A stretch of 64,000 bases of DNA from Catellatospora citrea (lineage in GTDB: Bacteria; Actinomycetota; Actinomycetes; Mycobacteriales; Micromonosporaceae): contig NZ_RAPR01000001.1 in the NCBI RefSeq assembly GCF_003610235.1, positions 1,488,001 through 1,552,000 on the forward strand, written 5' to 3'. Shown one piece after another: positions 32,244 through 41,331 of this stretch. Every line of letters begins with the position of its first letter. Positions within the stretch are counted from its first letter, which is position 1. The notes below the pieces were generated by a model, which had not been told where the DNA came from, did no database searches, and worked only from the letters and a program-made list of their open reading frames with translations. Made by a program: the position numbers and the translations under genes.

Positions 32244-33392
32244 GTGAAGACCTGGCACATGGTGGCGGCGCTGGCCGCCGCGGCCGTGCTGACCCTGACC
32301 ATCGGGTTGTTCCCGGCCCGCGCGGCGGGCCCGGACGGCTGCCCGCAGGCGGCCTTCGGCTTCACGTCCGACGAGCGCGACCGGATGCACGCCGCCGTCG
32401 ACAGGACCCGCGCCGACGCGCAGGCTCCCGGGATCACCGCCGGGGTATTCGTGCCCGGCCGCGGCAGCTGGATCTGCGTGATCGGGGTGTCCGATCAGGA
32501 GACCGGCCGGGCGATGAACGCCGCCGACCGGTTCCGCGTCGGCAGCATCACCAAGACGTTCACCGGGACCGCCGTGCTGCAACTGGTCGACCGCGGGCTG
32601 ATCGGCCTGGACGAGCCGCTCAGCCGGTACGTCGACTGGCCCGACGGCAACGCGATCACGATCCGGCAGCTGCTGAACATGACCGCCGGCGTCTACGACT
32701 ACACCGAGGACCCGGAGTTCCAGAAGCGCTACCAGGCCGATCCGGCGGGCTCCTTCGGGCCGCGCGACGCGCTCGACATCGCCCGCAACCACGAGCCCTA
32801 CTTCCCGCCGGGCAAGGGCTTCCACTACTCCGACACCAACTACATCCTGCTGGAGACGGTCGTCGAGCGGGTCACCGGCCGGGCGATCGGCGAGCTGATC
32901 GAGGAGGGGATCGTCGACAAGCTCGGGCTGGCCTCGACCGGCTACCCGACCACAACCGCGCTCGAACCGCCCTTCGCGCGCGGCTACGACGAGACGCCCG
33001 ACCCGGGTGACGGCAAGACGCTGCGCGACGTCACCGAGTCCAACCCCGGCTACGCCGGGGCCGCCGGGGCGATGACGTCCAACCTGGGCGACCTGCGCGT
33101 CTGGGCCGCGGAGCTGGCCAACGGCGCGCTGATCAGCGAGCGCCTGCAGCGCGAACGCCTGCAGACGGTGCCGCTGGCCCAGGGCGCACAGGTGTCGTAC
33201 GGGCTGGGCATCGCCGACTGGGGCGGCTGGCTCGGCCACAACGGCACCATCCTGGGCTACAACACCGCGATGTTCTACCTGCCGGAGACCCGGGCGGTCA
33301 TCGTGGTCGAGATCAACCGGTCCGCCCTGGACACCGACCACGCGACGCCGCTGTTCGGCGAACTCGCGAAGATCCTCTACCCGGACCGGTGA
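32244..33392 (+). CDS. Secreted serine beta-lactamase/DD-peptidase-like hydrolase
   Basis: The 382-residue class C-type penicillin-binding-like hydrolase has a signal peptide (cleavage near ARAA) and nucleophile motif SITK in RVGSITKTFTGTAVLQ. The second motif is YSDTNY and the third GHNG, with Gly-His in place of the KTG triad. It resembles R61-type D-Ala-D-Ala carboxypeptidases and esterase EstB relatives. It is probably an extracellular peptidase or esterase. GTG start with a GGGGGAAC site. Confidence 0.88.
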   Translation: MKTWHMVAALAAAAVLTLTIGLFPARAAGPDGCPQAAFGFTSDERDRMHAAVDRTRADAQAPGITAGVFVPGRGSWICVIGVSDQETGRAMNAADRFRVGSITKTFTGTAVLQLVDRGLIGLDEPLSRYVDWPDGNAITIRQLLNMTAGVYDYTEDPEFQKRYQADPAGSFGPRDALDIARNHEPYFPPGKGFHYSDTNYILLETVVERVTGRAIGELIEEGIVDKLGLASTGYPTTTALEPPFARGYDETPDPGDGKTLRDVTESNPGYAGAAGAMTSNLGDLRVWAAELANGALISERLQRERLQTVPLAQGAQVSYGLGIADWGGWLGHNGTILGYNTAMFYLPETRAVIVVEINRSALDTDHATPLFGELAKILYPDR

Positions 33393-33396
33393 CGCC

Positions 33397-34518
33397 GTGT
33401 CGCAGCCGTCGCAGGCGCCCACGGCGTGGCAGGCGGTCCCGCTCGACGAGCGCATCGCGTGGGCCCGCCACAACATGGTGCTGACCGCGCGCACCGCGGC
33501 GGCGCTGCCGCCGCTGCACGGGGTGCGGCTGGCCTGCACCGTCCACCTGGACCTGAAGATCCTGCTCGCGATCGAGGCGTTCGCGCGGGCGGGCGCGCAG
33601 GTGGCGGTCGTGCCCGCCAACCCGCACACCACGCAGTGGGACGTGGTCGGCTGGCTGCACGCCGAGGGCGTCGAGACGGCGTTCACCCGGTTCCCCGACG
33701 AGGAGCGGGCGGCCGCGGCGTGCGTGGAGTGGGCCCCGACGCACGCGCTGGAGATGGGCGCGGTGGTGATGACCACGGCCGCGCGGGCGGGATACACCGG
33801 GCTGGCGGCCGGGGTCGAGGTCACCCGCACCGGCGTCGACCGGCTGTTCCGGGTCGAGGTGCGCCATCCGGTGTTCGACCTGGACGCGGTGCCGCTCAAG
33901 ACGGTCCTGCACAACCGGTTCGCCGTCGGCACCAGCACCTGGGCCACCCTGACCGCGCGCACCAACGTGACGCTGCACGCCAAGTCGGTGCTGGTGGTCG
34001 GCTACGGCGAGGTCGGCGCGGGGCTGGCCCGCACCGCGCGGGCGAACGGCGCACAGGTCCTCGTCGCCGAGCCCGACCCGTCCCGGCGCGCGGTCGCCTC
34101 CTACGAGGGCTACCGCGTCGGCACGGCCGACGAGCTGATCGCCGACGCCGACGTCGTCGTCACCGCGACCGGCCGCCCCGGCTCGCTGCCCGCCCGCCTG
34201 CTCGCCCAGGCCAGGGACGGCTGCCTCCTGCTCAACTCCGGCCACACCGACGACGAGATCGAGGTCGACGCGCTCGGCCCCGGCCGCCCCGTCATCCCCC
34301 ACCTCACCGCCCACCGCTACGGCGACCGTGAACTGTTCCTCTTCGCCGGCGGCCGCATCGCCAACCTGGTCGCCGGCGACGGGGACAGCCTCAACGTCTT
34401 CGACACCACCGAAGCCCTGATGATCGCCTCCCTCGGCTGGACCGTGACCGAAGGCTCCACCTACCCACCCGGCCTCCACCCCCTCCCCACCGCCGCCTGG
34501 CGCCCCGCCACCCCCTGA
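33397..34518 (+). CDS. Divergent adenosylhomocysteinase-like NAD-binding protein
   Basis: The 373-residue protein resembles S-adenosylhomocysteine hydrolase: VVPANPHTTQWDVV aligns with the substrate loop, SVLVVGYGEVGAGLARTARA with the NAD fold, and FAGGRIANLVAGDG with the C-terminal GRxxNL block. It is about 100 residues shorter than SAHH. I cannot find the DDGGD segment, the canonical K-F-D-N lysine block reads LKTVLHNRFAVGTSTW, and the GHFD motif appears as SGHTDDEI. Canonical SAH hydrolysis is doubtful. It starts GTG, 4 nt after the upstream hydrolase gene. Confidence 0.75.
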   Translation: MSQPSQAPTAWQAVPLDERIAWARHNMVLTARTAAALPPLHGVRLACTVHLDLKILLAIEAFARAGAQVAVVPANPHTTQWDVVGWLHAEGVETAFTRFPDEERAAAACVEWAPTHALEMGAVVMTTAARAGYTGLAAGVEVTRTGVDRLFRVEVRHPVFDLDAVPLKTVLHNRFAVGTSTWATLTARTNVTLHAKSVLVVGYGEVGAGLARTARANGAQVLVAEPDPSRRAVASYEGYRVGTADELIADADVVVTATGRPGSLPARLLAQARDGCLLLNSGHTDDEIEVDALGPGRPVIPHLTAHRYGDRELFLFAGGRIANLVAGDGDSLNVFDTTEALMIASLGWTVTEGSTYPPGLHPLPTAAWRPATP

Positions 34519-34572
34519 GCGGGGTGATCTCAGTCCGTGGTCATGAGGGGGTTGCGGGGGGCGGGGGCGGCG

Positions 34573-34578
34573 CATACT
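34573..34578 (+). promoter_or_regulatory. Candidate -10 box for leaderless aroA mRNA
   Basis: CATACT is separated by 7 nt from the GTG at 34586; no ribosome site is visible. Confidence 0.35.
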
Positions 34579-34585
34579 GGCGGCC

Positions 34586-35866
34586 GTGTCTGAGACCTCG
34601 CTGCCGTCTGTGATCGCACTGTCGCCGGTGGAGCAGCCGCCGGATGCCACGGTGCGGTTGCCGGGTTCCAAGAGCATCACCAACCGGGCGCTGCTGTGCG
34701 CCGCGCTCGCCGACGGCGAGAGCACCTTGAGCGGGGTGCTGTTCGCCGACGACACCCGGGCCATGCTGGGCGCGATCGCCGCGCTGGGCGCGCAGGTCAC
34801 GGTGGACGAGGCGGCGGCCACGGTGACCGTGCGCGGCGCCGATCCGCGGCTGGCGAGCGCGCCGGTGTCGGTGTTCGCCAACCAGTCCGGCACCACCGCC
34901 CGCTTCCTGCTGCCCGCGCTGGCCCTGCGCCCGGCGCGCGGCGTGCTCGACGGCGACGCCCAGCTGCGCGCCCGCCCCTTCGGCCCGCTGGTCGAGGCGC
35001 TGCGCACGCTCGGGGCGCGGGTCGAGGAACCGGCCGAGGCGGGCCGGCTGCCGCTGGCCGTGACCGGCCCGGTGCACGGCGGCCGGGTCCCGCTGCCGGG
35101 GCACCTGTCCAGCCAGTTCCTGTCCGGGCTGCTGATGGCCGGGCCGCTGATGCGCGACGGGCTGGCCGTGGAGCTGACCTCGCCGCTGGTCTCGGTGCCG
35201 TACGTGACCATGACGGCCGCGGTGATGGCCTCGTTCGGCGTGCAGGCCGACGGGCTGGGCGTCGCCCCGGGCCGCTACCGGGCCGCCGAGTACGCGATCG
35301 AGCCCGACGCGAGCGCCGCGTCGTACTTCCTGGCCGCGGCGGCGATCACCGGCGGGCGCATCACCGTGTCCGGACTGGGCGCGGGCAGCCTGCAGGGCGA
35401 CGTGCGCTTCGCCGACGTGCTGGAACGGATGGGCGCGCGGGTGTCCCGGACCGCCGACGGCATCACCGTGACCGGCGGCGGCCCGCTGCGCGGCGTCGAC
35501 GTCGACATGGCCGACATCTCCGACACGGCACAGACCCTGGCCGCGGTCGCGGTGCACGCCGACGGCCCGACCCGGGTGCGCGGCATCGGCTTCATCCGCG
35601 AGAAGGAGACCGACCGGCTGGCCGCGGTCGTCACCGAGCTGCGCCGGGCCGGCATCGACGCCGAGGAGCACGAGGACGGCTTCACCGTCCGGCCGGGCCG
35701 GCCCGCGCCGACGCGCTTCGACACGTACGGCGACCACCGGATGGCGATGAGCCTGTCGCTGCTCAGCCTGCGCTCGCCCGGCATCGAGATCGACAACCCG
35801 CGGTGCGTCGCGAAGACCTACCCGGGTTTCTTCGCGGACCTGTCGCGGGTGACCGCCCGAGCGTGA
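34586..35866 (+). CDS. aroA: 3-phosphoshikimate 1-carboxyvinyltransferase (EPSP synthase)
   Basis: This 426-residue cytoplasmic enzyme joins PEP and shikimate-3-phosphate in the shikimate pathway. It has the phosphate-binding LPGSKSITNRALLCAALADG (Lys29), LFADDTRAML, NQSGTTARFLLP and the late block GDHRMAMSLSLLSL. Length and motifs match the actinobacterial AroA class. It stands alone among aro genes in this window. Aldo/keto reductase follows after 13 nt. Confidence 0.95.
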   Translation: MSETSLPSVIALSPVEQPPDATVRLPGSKSITNRALLCAALADGESTLSGVLFADDTRAMLGAIAALGAQVTVDEAAATVTVRGADPRLASAPVSVFANQSGTTARFLLPALALRPARGVLDGDAQLRARPFGPLVEALRTLGARVEEPAEAGRLPLAVTGPVHGGRVPLPGHLSSQFLSGLLMAGPLMRDGLAVELTSPLVSVPYVTMTAAVMASFGVQADGLGVAPGRYRAAEYAIEPDASAASYFLAAAAITGGRITVSGLGAGSLQGDVRFADVLERMGARVSRTADGITVTGGGPLRGVDVDMADISDTAQTLAAVAVHADGPTRVRGIGFIREKETDRLAAVVTELRRAGIDAEEHEDGFTVRPGRPAPTRFDTYGDHRMAMSLSLLSLRSPGIEIDNPRCVAKTYPGFFADLSRVTARA

Positions 35867-35879
35867 AGGATCAAGCCTT

Positions 35880-36857
35880 ATGGAGTACGTGAAGCTGGGC
35901 CGCACCGGCCTCGACGTGTCACGGCTGAGCCTGGGCTGCATGAGCTACGGCGACCCGAGCCTGGGCAGCCACACCTGGACGCTGCCCGAGGACGAGTCCC
36001 GCCCGTTCATCAAGCGGGCGCTGGAGCTCGGGGTCAACTTCTTCGACACCGCCAACGTGTACTCGCTGGGCAGCAGTGAGGAGATCCTGGGCCGGGCGCT
36101 GCGCGACTTCGCCGACCGCGACGAGGTCGTCATCGCCACCAAGGTGTGGGGCGTGATGCGCGAGGGTCCCAACGGCCGGGGCCTGTCCCGCAAGGCGATC
36201 ATGACGGAGATCGACCACAGCCTGCGCCGGCTCGGCACGGACTACGTCGACCTGTACCAGATCCACCGGTTCGACCCGCACACGCCGCTGGAGGAGACCC
36301 TGGAGGCGCTGCACGACGTGGTCAAGGCGGGCAAGGCACGCTACCTCGGCGCGTCCTCGATGTACGCCTGGCAGTTCGCCAAGGCGCTGCACACCGCCGA
36401 CGCGCACGGCTGGACCCGGTTCGCCACCATGCAGAACCACTACAACCTGATCTACCGCGAGGAGGAGCGGGAGATGCTGCCGCTCTGCCTCGACGAGGGC
36501 ATCGGGGTGATCCCGTGGAGCCCGCTGGCCCGCGGCCGGCTGACCCGTGAGCCCGACGCGGTGACCGCCCGCACCAAGGACGACGCCTTCGGCGAGGGCC
36601 TGTACGCCAGGACGGAGGCAGCCGACCAGGCCGTCATCGCCGAGGTGGCCCGGATCGCCCGCGAGCGCGGCGTGCCCCGTGCCCAGGTCGCGCTGGCCTG
36701 GGTGGCGAGCCGGCCGGGTGTGGTCGCGCCGATCGTCGGTGCGACGAAACCGCAGCACCTGGAGGACGCGGTGGCGGCATTGGACCTCACGCTGAGCGCG
36801 GACGAGGTGGCCGCGCTGGAGCAGCACTACGAGCCGCACCGGATCGCCGGGCAGTGA
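35880..36857 (+). CDS. Aldo/keto reductase
   Basis: The 325-residue (alpha/beta)8 NADPH-dependent reductase has the catalytic tetrad visible as Asp and Tyr in FFDTANVYSLGSSEE, Lys in VIATKVWG and His in YQIHRFDPHTP. The pattern YVKLGRTGLDVSRLSLGCMS is that of the AKR YajO/IolS-like group. Substrate is not predicted. It follows aroA closely and may share its transcript. Confidence 0.9.
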   Translation: MEYVKLGRTGLDVSRLSLGCMSYGDPSLGSHTWTLPEDESRPFIKRALELGVNFFDTANVYSLGSSEEILGRALRDFADRDEVVIATKVWGVMREGPNGRGLSRKAIMTEIDHSLRRLGTDYVDLYQIHRFDPHTPLEETLEALHDVVKAGKARYLGASSMYAWQFAKALHTADAHGWTRFATMQNHYNLIYREEEREMLPLCLDEGIGVIPWSPLARGRLTREPDAVTARTKDDAFGEGLYARTEAADQAVIAEVARIARERGVPRAQVALAWVASRPGVVAPIVGATKPQHLEDAVAALDLTLSADEVAALEQHYEPHRIAGQ

Positions 36858-36951
36858 CACGCGCGGACCGGCGCGTGAACCGGTAGCGTGTGCCCAGCCG
36901 TGGCTGGTTGCCACACAACAGACATGACGGTCGGCGGAGATTCGAGGATTC

Positions 36952-37641
36952 GTGAGCGGACAGGTGAAGGACCAGACGGAAGCCCGGCGGGCGACCAAGG
37001 CGGAGCGGCGGGAGGCCCGGGTCGCCGCGGCGCGGGCGGCCAAGCGCAAGAAGATCGTGTACGGCATGCTCGGCACGTTCTTCGGCACGATCCTGCTGAT
37101 CGGCTTCGCCTTCGTGGTGTTCAAGGACGGCGGCGACAGCTCCACGGCCGCCCAGCCCGGCGCCTCGACCAGCGCCGGGGCGAGCCCGGCGGCGGACCCC
37201 AACGCCGCCGCCGACCCGAACGCTCCCGCCCCCGACGCGAAGTTCCCGCCGCTGCCCCCGGGCGCCGACCCCGCGCTGGGCACCAAGCCGGTGGTCACCA
37301 AGGGTGAGGGCACCCCGAAAGAACTGAAGGTCACCACCCTGATCCAGGGCAAGGGCGCCACGGTAAAGGCGGGCGACAACATCACGGTGAACTACGTCGG
37401 CGTCAAGTACCCCACCGGCGAGCAGTTCGACGCGTCCTGGGACAGCAAGCAGGCGTTCCCGGTGACCATCGGCGTCGGCCAGGTCATCCCCGGCTGGGAT
37501 CAGGGCCTGGTCGGCGTGAAGGTCGGCAGCCGGGTGCAGCTCGACATCCCGGCCAACCTGGCGTACGGCGACGGCCCGGACTCCCGGCTGCCCGGCCCGC
37601 TGCGTTTCGTCGTCGACGTGCTCGGGATCAACCCCGCCTGA
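36952..37641 (+). CDS. Membrane-anchored FKBP-type peptidyl-prolyl isomerase
   Basis: The 229-residue protein has a basic N-terminus and one transmembrane helix (IVYGMLGTFFGTILLIGFAF). A Pro/Ala-rich linker follows, then an extracytoplasmic FKBP domain with NITVNYVGVKYPTGEQFDAS, VIPGWDQGLVGVKVGSR and IPANLAYGDG. It should assist folding of secreted proteins. GTG start; a TAGCGT hexamer at about 36883 may give a short leader. Confidence 0.9.
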   Translation: MSGQVKDQTEARRATKAERREARVAAARAAKRKKIVYGMLGTFFGTILLIGFAFVVFKDGGDSSTAAQPGASTSAGASPAADPNAAADPNAPAPDAKFPPLPPGADPALGTKPVVTKGEGTPKELKVTTLIQGKGATVKAGDNITVNYVGVKYPTGEQFDASWDSKQAFPVTIGVGQVIPGWDQGLVGVKVGSRVQLDIPANLAYGDGPDSRLPGPLRFVVDVLGINPA

Positions 37642-37661
37642 TCCGCGTCCCTCGCGGTGTT

Positions 37662-37692
37662 CCGCCCCCGGCTGCCGAGCAGCCGGGGGCGG
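37662..37692 (+). terminator. Terminator hairpin after the FKBP gene
   Basis: CCGCCCCCGGCTG and CAGCCGGGGGCGG form a perfect 13-bp stem with a 5-nt loop (ccgag), 20 nt after the stop. Confidence 0.75.
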
Positions 37693-37866
37693 AGTCGTCC
37701 ACGCCCGGATGACGGGCGGCGGCCCCGCAGCCGAATGGGCAAAATGCCTCGTATCGGCTCTCATCGGGCTATGGTCGAGCAGCGGAACATGGCTCGTCCG
37801 GTGCGCCGCCACGCTCGCGGCTCGGCGGCCCGTCCACGTTCCGCGGGCGGCACGAAGGAGAGGGCG

Positions 37867-38112
37867 ATGGCAACGAGCAAAATCAGCTGGATCACCGCCG
37901 GGCTGGTGTCCGCGGCGGCCGCGGGCGTGGGCGCCGTGATGGCGTACCGGCGCCGCCGCAACCAGGCGACCGAGGACAGCTACACGGCACTGGCCGGGCT
38001 GAGCTCACACCAGAACGGCAAGCACAAGAAGGAACGCATCCCGCGCAAGCTCAAGAAGAGCCGCGCGCACGCCGAGGCGCTGGCCTCGGGGCACGGCGGC
38101 CAGCACTGGTGA
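37867..38112 (+). CDS. Small membrane protein, basic tail
   Basis: The 81-residue protein has one N-terminal helix (ITAGLVSAAAAGVGAVMAYR) followed by a basic, Lys/Arg/His-rich cytoplasmic tail (HKKERIPRKLKKSRAHAEAL). An AAGGAGAGG site lies before the ATG. No family recognised. It converges with the DUF1684 gene, 3 nt apart. Confidence 0.65.
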   Translation: MATSKISWITAGLVSAAAAGVGAVMAYRRRRNQATEDSYTALAGLSSHQNGKHKKERIPRKLKKSRAHAEALASGHGGQHW

Positions 38113-38115
38113 GGC

Positions 38116-38907
38116 TCAGCGGGGCGTACGCTCCCCCGCCTCCACCGCGATCGCCAGCACGTTCTCCGGCGGCGGCAGCGGGCACGTGCCGTACTCGGTG
38201 AACGCGCAGGGCATGTTGACGGCGCGGTTGAAGTCGACGACCACCGCGCCGTCCACGCCCGGCTCGGGCACCGACAGCGAGCGGGCCCCGCCGTGCGTCG
38301 ACACGCCGCTGGTCGCGTCGCGGAACAGCACGGACAGGCTGCCGTCACCGGCGTCCATGGCGGTCAGCGCCAGCGGCGCCCCGTCGAGTTCGAAGCGCAG
38401 CACGCCACGGGCGATCTGGTCATGGGTGAGTCCCGGGATGACCGCGCCGACGGTCACCGGGCGGGGCGTCTCGTAGGCCTCGAAGACCGCGTCCAGCGCC
38501 CAGCGCGCGTCGACGGCGAACATCGGCACGCCGGTGAAGCCGGTCCGGGTGGGCGCCTGGGGGTCGCGCACGCGCAGGGCGTACGCCCCGCCGCGCTGGA
38601 TGATCTCGACGAGCCGGTCGCCGTGTTCGAGCGTGATGCCGGCGCCGCCCTCGACCGGGCTGAGCACCAGCTCGCCCTCGACGGGTTCACCGGCATGGCT
38701 GAGCCCGTCCGCGACGTCGGCCAGCAGCAGCGCGCCGTCGTCGTGCACGCCCCAGCGCCCCGGCACGCCGGGCAGCACGACCTCCTCGGCGGGCAGCCAG
38801 TGCAGCGCGGTGAGGCTCAGCCAGCCGTGCGGTTCACGCAGCTCCTGCTCACGGGCGGCACGCCAGGCGTCCCACTCCTCGACCAGCGTCTGGGGGTCGA
38901 CAACCAT
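38116..38907 (-). CDS. DUF1684 family protein
   Basis: The 263-residue protein matches DUF1684 in order: WDAWRAAREQELREPHGWLS, the beta-rich middle WALDAVFEAYETPRPVTVGA, and the strongly conserved C-terminal VVDFNRAVNMPCAFTEYGTC followed by PLPPPENVL. Function is unknown. No signal peptide is present. The ATG at 38907 has an AGGAGGG site. Confidence 0.88.
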   Translation of the reverse strand: MVVDPQTLVEEWDAWRAAREQELREPHGWLSLTALHWLPAEEVVLPGVPGRWGVHDDGALLLADVADGLSHAGEPVEGELVLSPVEGGAGITLEHGDRLVEIIQRGGAYALRVRDPQAPTRTGFTGVPMFAVDARWALDAVFEAYETPRPVTVGAVIPGLTHDQIARGVLRFELDGAPLALTAMDAGDGSLSVLFRDATSGVSTHGGARSLSVPEPGVDGAVVVDFNRAVNMPCAFTEYGTCPLPPPENVLAIAVEAGERTPR

Positions 38908-39074
38908 GTCGTGCCCTCCTTCTCGGCGACGGCGCTCCCGGCAGCCTGCCATGACGGCAACGCTCTCGCAAGATCAGCACCTGCGCCAACGGGTTCCCCC
39001 GACCGACCAGGACCCACCTCAGCCGAACCGGTCCCCCGGACACGGGGCCACACTCACCTGCCGCAACCCACCTG

Positions 39075-39139
39075 CCGCAACTCTTAAAGAGTCGCGGGGT
39101 CATCCCGGCCTCGTGGCCGCAAGTCCTTAAAAGTTGCGG
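39075..39139. repeat. CAACTCTTAAAGAGTCGCGG repeat, copy 1
   Basis: Two 23-nt arms (39075-39097 and 39117-39139) pair over 19 of 23 bases with a 19-nt loop. The left arm is identical to the reverse complement of the right arm of the copy at 49212-49276. The element lies 25 nt after the rhodanese stop and may terminate that transcript. Confidence 0.85.
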
Positions 39140-39163
39140 CCGGTGGGGGACGGGATCGGTTGG

Positions 39164-39577
39164 TCAGGCGGTGACCGGCAGGCCCGCGGCCTGCCACGCG
39201 GCGAAGCCGCCCGCGAGGTCGGTGGCCCGGTGCAGGCCGAGGTCCTGCAGCGCCGCCGCGGCCAGCGAGGACGTGTAGCCCTCCTGGCAGAAGACGACGA
39301 CCGGCAGGTCGTACGAGCCGGCCACCGGCAGCCGGGCGTCGCTGCGCGGGTCGAACCGCCATTCGAGGACGTTGCGCTCGACGATCAGCGCGCCGGGGAT
39401 GCCGCCGTGTGCGGCACGCTGCGCGGCGGGCCGGATGTCCACCAGCAGCGCCCCGTCCCCCTGGGCAGCCGCGGCCTGCGCCGCGTCGAGGCGTGCCAGC
39501 CGGGTACGCGCCTCGGCGAGGATCTCGTCGATGCCGCGCGAACCGGCGGGCGCGATCGCATCGGTCTGCACGCTCAC
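39164..39577 (-). CDS. Rhodanese-like domain protein
   Basis: The 137-residue single-domain sulfurtransferase has active-site Cys in VVVFCQEGYTSSLAAAALQD and the CH2A-like LLVDIRPAAQRAAHGGIPGA. The start GTG overlaps the cysteine dioxygenase stop (GTGA at 39577-39574); a GTG at 39580 is also possible. Coupling to cysteine dioxygenase suggests handling of sulfane sulfur or sulfite from cysteine breakdown. Confidence 0.88.
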   Translation of the reverse strand: MSVQTDAIAPAGSRGIDEILAEARTRLARLDAAQAAAAQGDGALLVDIRPAAQRAAHGGIPGALIVERNVLEWRFDPRSDARLPVAGSYDLPVVVFCQEGYTSSLAAAALQDLGLHRATDLAGGFAAWQAAGLPVTA

Positions 39578-40047
39578 CACTGTGCCCCCGCCCGGTCGAC
39601 GGCCGCCACCAGCAACCGTCCATGCTGGAGCTGGTAGCGGGTCATGCTCGTCAGCTCGGGCCCGTACACGTGCACGCTGACGGCGGGCTCAGGGCCGGCG
39701 TTGACGATCTGGTGCACGTGGTGCTCGCCGAACTGGCGGGCCGCCCCGGCGGTCAGCACGCGACCGGTGAGCGCGGCGGAGCCGTCGGCTCCGGTCACCG
39801 TGCGCTCGGTCAGCGCGCCGGAGACCACGACGAACGCGCCCGCGCTGCCGCCGTGGTCGTGCAGGTCGGTCTCCTGGCCGGGCAGCCAGGTCAGCAGCCA
39901 CGCCTCGACACCGAACCCGGCCAGCAGCCGGTGGTACCAGCGCTGCACCGGGTCGAACCGCGGCGCGACGGGCCAGTCGGCGGGGTTGTCGGCCAGGCGA
40001 CGGGCCGTGCTCAGATGGTCGGCCCGGACCCCGGTGGCGACGATCAT
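39574..40047 (-). CDS. Cysteine dioxygenase
   Basis: The 157-residue cupin has the iron ligands in DLHDHGGSAGAF and FGEHHVHQIVNAG, with the FVVVSGALTERTV core typical of bacterial type I cysteine dioxygenases. It oxidises cysteine (or a related thiol) to the sulfinate. A 21-nt palindromic site lies just upstream. The rhodanese gene follows with overlapping codons. Confidence 0.88.
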   Translation of the reverse strand: MIVATGVRADHLSTARRLADNPADWPVAPRFDPVQRWYHRLLAGFGVEAWLLTWLPGQETDLHDHGGSAGAFVVVSGALTERTVTGADGSAALTGRVLTAGAARQFGEHHVHQIVNAGPEPAVSVHVYGPELTSMTRYQLQHGRLLVAAVDRAGAQW

Positions 40048-40062
40048 TCAGATCACCTGCTT

Positions 40063-40083
40063 TTCCTAGCGGCTTTGTAGGAA
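40063..40083. promoter_or_regulatory. Candidate sulfur-metabolism operator TTCCTA-N9-TAGGAA
   Basis: A perfect 6-bp inverted repeat with a 9-nt centre lies 15 nt upstream of the cysteine dioxygenase ATG, within the expected promoter. The cognate regulator is unknown. Confidence 0.45.
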
Positions 40084-40176
40084 TTACACCACCAGGTCGG
40101 GCCGGGCACAACAGGAAACGCCGATCCGAATCGTGGCGCGTGCCACGACCCGGACCGGCGTACGACGGAAAGGGGG

Positions 40177-41325
40177 TCAGTCCTTGGCGAGGGACCGGGC
40201 GATCACCATGCGCTGGATCTGGTTGGTGCCCTCGACGATCTGCAGCACCTTGGCCTCGCGGAAATACCGCTCGACCGGGTGGTCGGCCACGTAGCCGGCC
40301 CCGCCGAGCACCTGCACCGCGTCGGTCGCGACCTGCATGGCCATGTCGGTGGCGAACAGCTTGGTCTTGGCCGCCTCGATCGAGTACGGCAGGCCCGCGT
40401 CGCGCAGCCGGGCCGCGTGCAGCATCAGCGCCCGCGCCGCGGAGATCTGCGTGGCCGAGTCGGCCAGCATGAAGCCCAGGCCCTGCAGGTCGATGATCGG
40501 CTTGCCGAACTGCACCCGCTCCCGGGCGTAGTTCACGGCGTAGTCCAGCGCGCCCTGGGCCAGGCCGATCGCGCACGCGGCGATGCCCAGGCGGCCCGAG
40601 TCCAGCGCGCCCATCGCGATGCGGAAGCCCTCGCCCTCGCCGCCGATGAGCCGCTCGGCGGGCACCACCGCGTCGTCGAACGCGATCTGGGCGACCGGCG
40701 ACGAGCGCAGGCCCATGGTCTTCTCCCGCGTCTGCGGGTTCAGGCCGGGCGTGTCCGCCGGGGCCAGCAGGCAGGAGATGCCCTTCGGGCCGGGGCCGCC
40801 GGTGCGGCAGAAGACGTTGTAGAAGTCGGCCACGCCCGCGTGGGTGATCCACGCCTTGGTGCCGCTCACCCGGTAGGAGTCGCCGTCGCGCGTCGCCTTC
40901 GTGGTCAGGTTCGCCGCGTCGGACCCGCCGGCGGGCTCGGACAGGCAGTACGCGCCGAGCAGCTCGCCGCCGATCAGGTCGGGCAGCCAGCGCTCGCGCT
41001 GCTCCGCGGTGCCGTGGTGGGCCAGCGGGTAGCAGGCCAGGGTGTGCACGCTGACCGTCTCCGCGATGCCGACCCAGCGGCTGGCGAGGATCTCCAGCAC
41101 CTGCAGGTAGACCTCGTACGGCTGCTCCGCGCCGCCGTACTCGGCGGAGTAGGGCAGGCCGAGCAGGCCGGAGCGGCCCAGGGTGCGAATCAGCTCGCGG
41201 GGGAACTCCCCACGCGCCTCGAAGTCGTCGGCGTGCGGCGCGAGCTCCTTGTCCGCGATCTCGCGGGTGAGTTCGAGCAGGTCGTGTGCTTCGGGGGTGG
41301 GAAGCAGTCGGGTAACGCTGGGCAT
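40177..41325 (-). CDS. Acyl-CoA dehydrogenase
   Basis: The 382-residue flavoenzyme has the FAD signature GAYCLSEPAGGSDAANLTTK and the second signature QVLGGAGYVADHPVERYFRE. The catalytic Glu is in VLQIVEGTNQIQRMVI. It dehydrogenates acyl-CoA at C2-C3 using ETF; chain length preference is not readable. A -10-like box and a TetR-type operator overlap directly upstream. Confidence 0.93.
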   Translation of the reverse strand: MPSVTRLLPTPEAHDLLELTREIADKELAPHADDFEARGEFPRELIRTLGRSGLLGLPYSAEYGGAEQPYEVYLQVLEILASRWVGIAETVSVHTLACYPLAHHGTAEQRERWLPDLIGGELLGAYCLSEPAGGSDAANLTTKATRDGDSYRVSGTKAWITHAGVADFYNVFCRTGGPGPKGISCLLAPADTPGLNPQTREKTMGLRSSPVAQIAFDDAVVPAERLIGGEGEGFRIAMGALDSGRLGIAACAIGLAQGALDYAVNYARERVQFGKPIIDLQGLGFMLADSATQISAARALMLHAARLRDAGLPYSIEAAKTKLFATDMAMQVATDAVQVLGGAGYVADHPVERYFREAKVLQIVEGTNQIQRMVIARSLAKD

Positions 41326-41331
41326 GACGCC

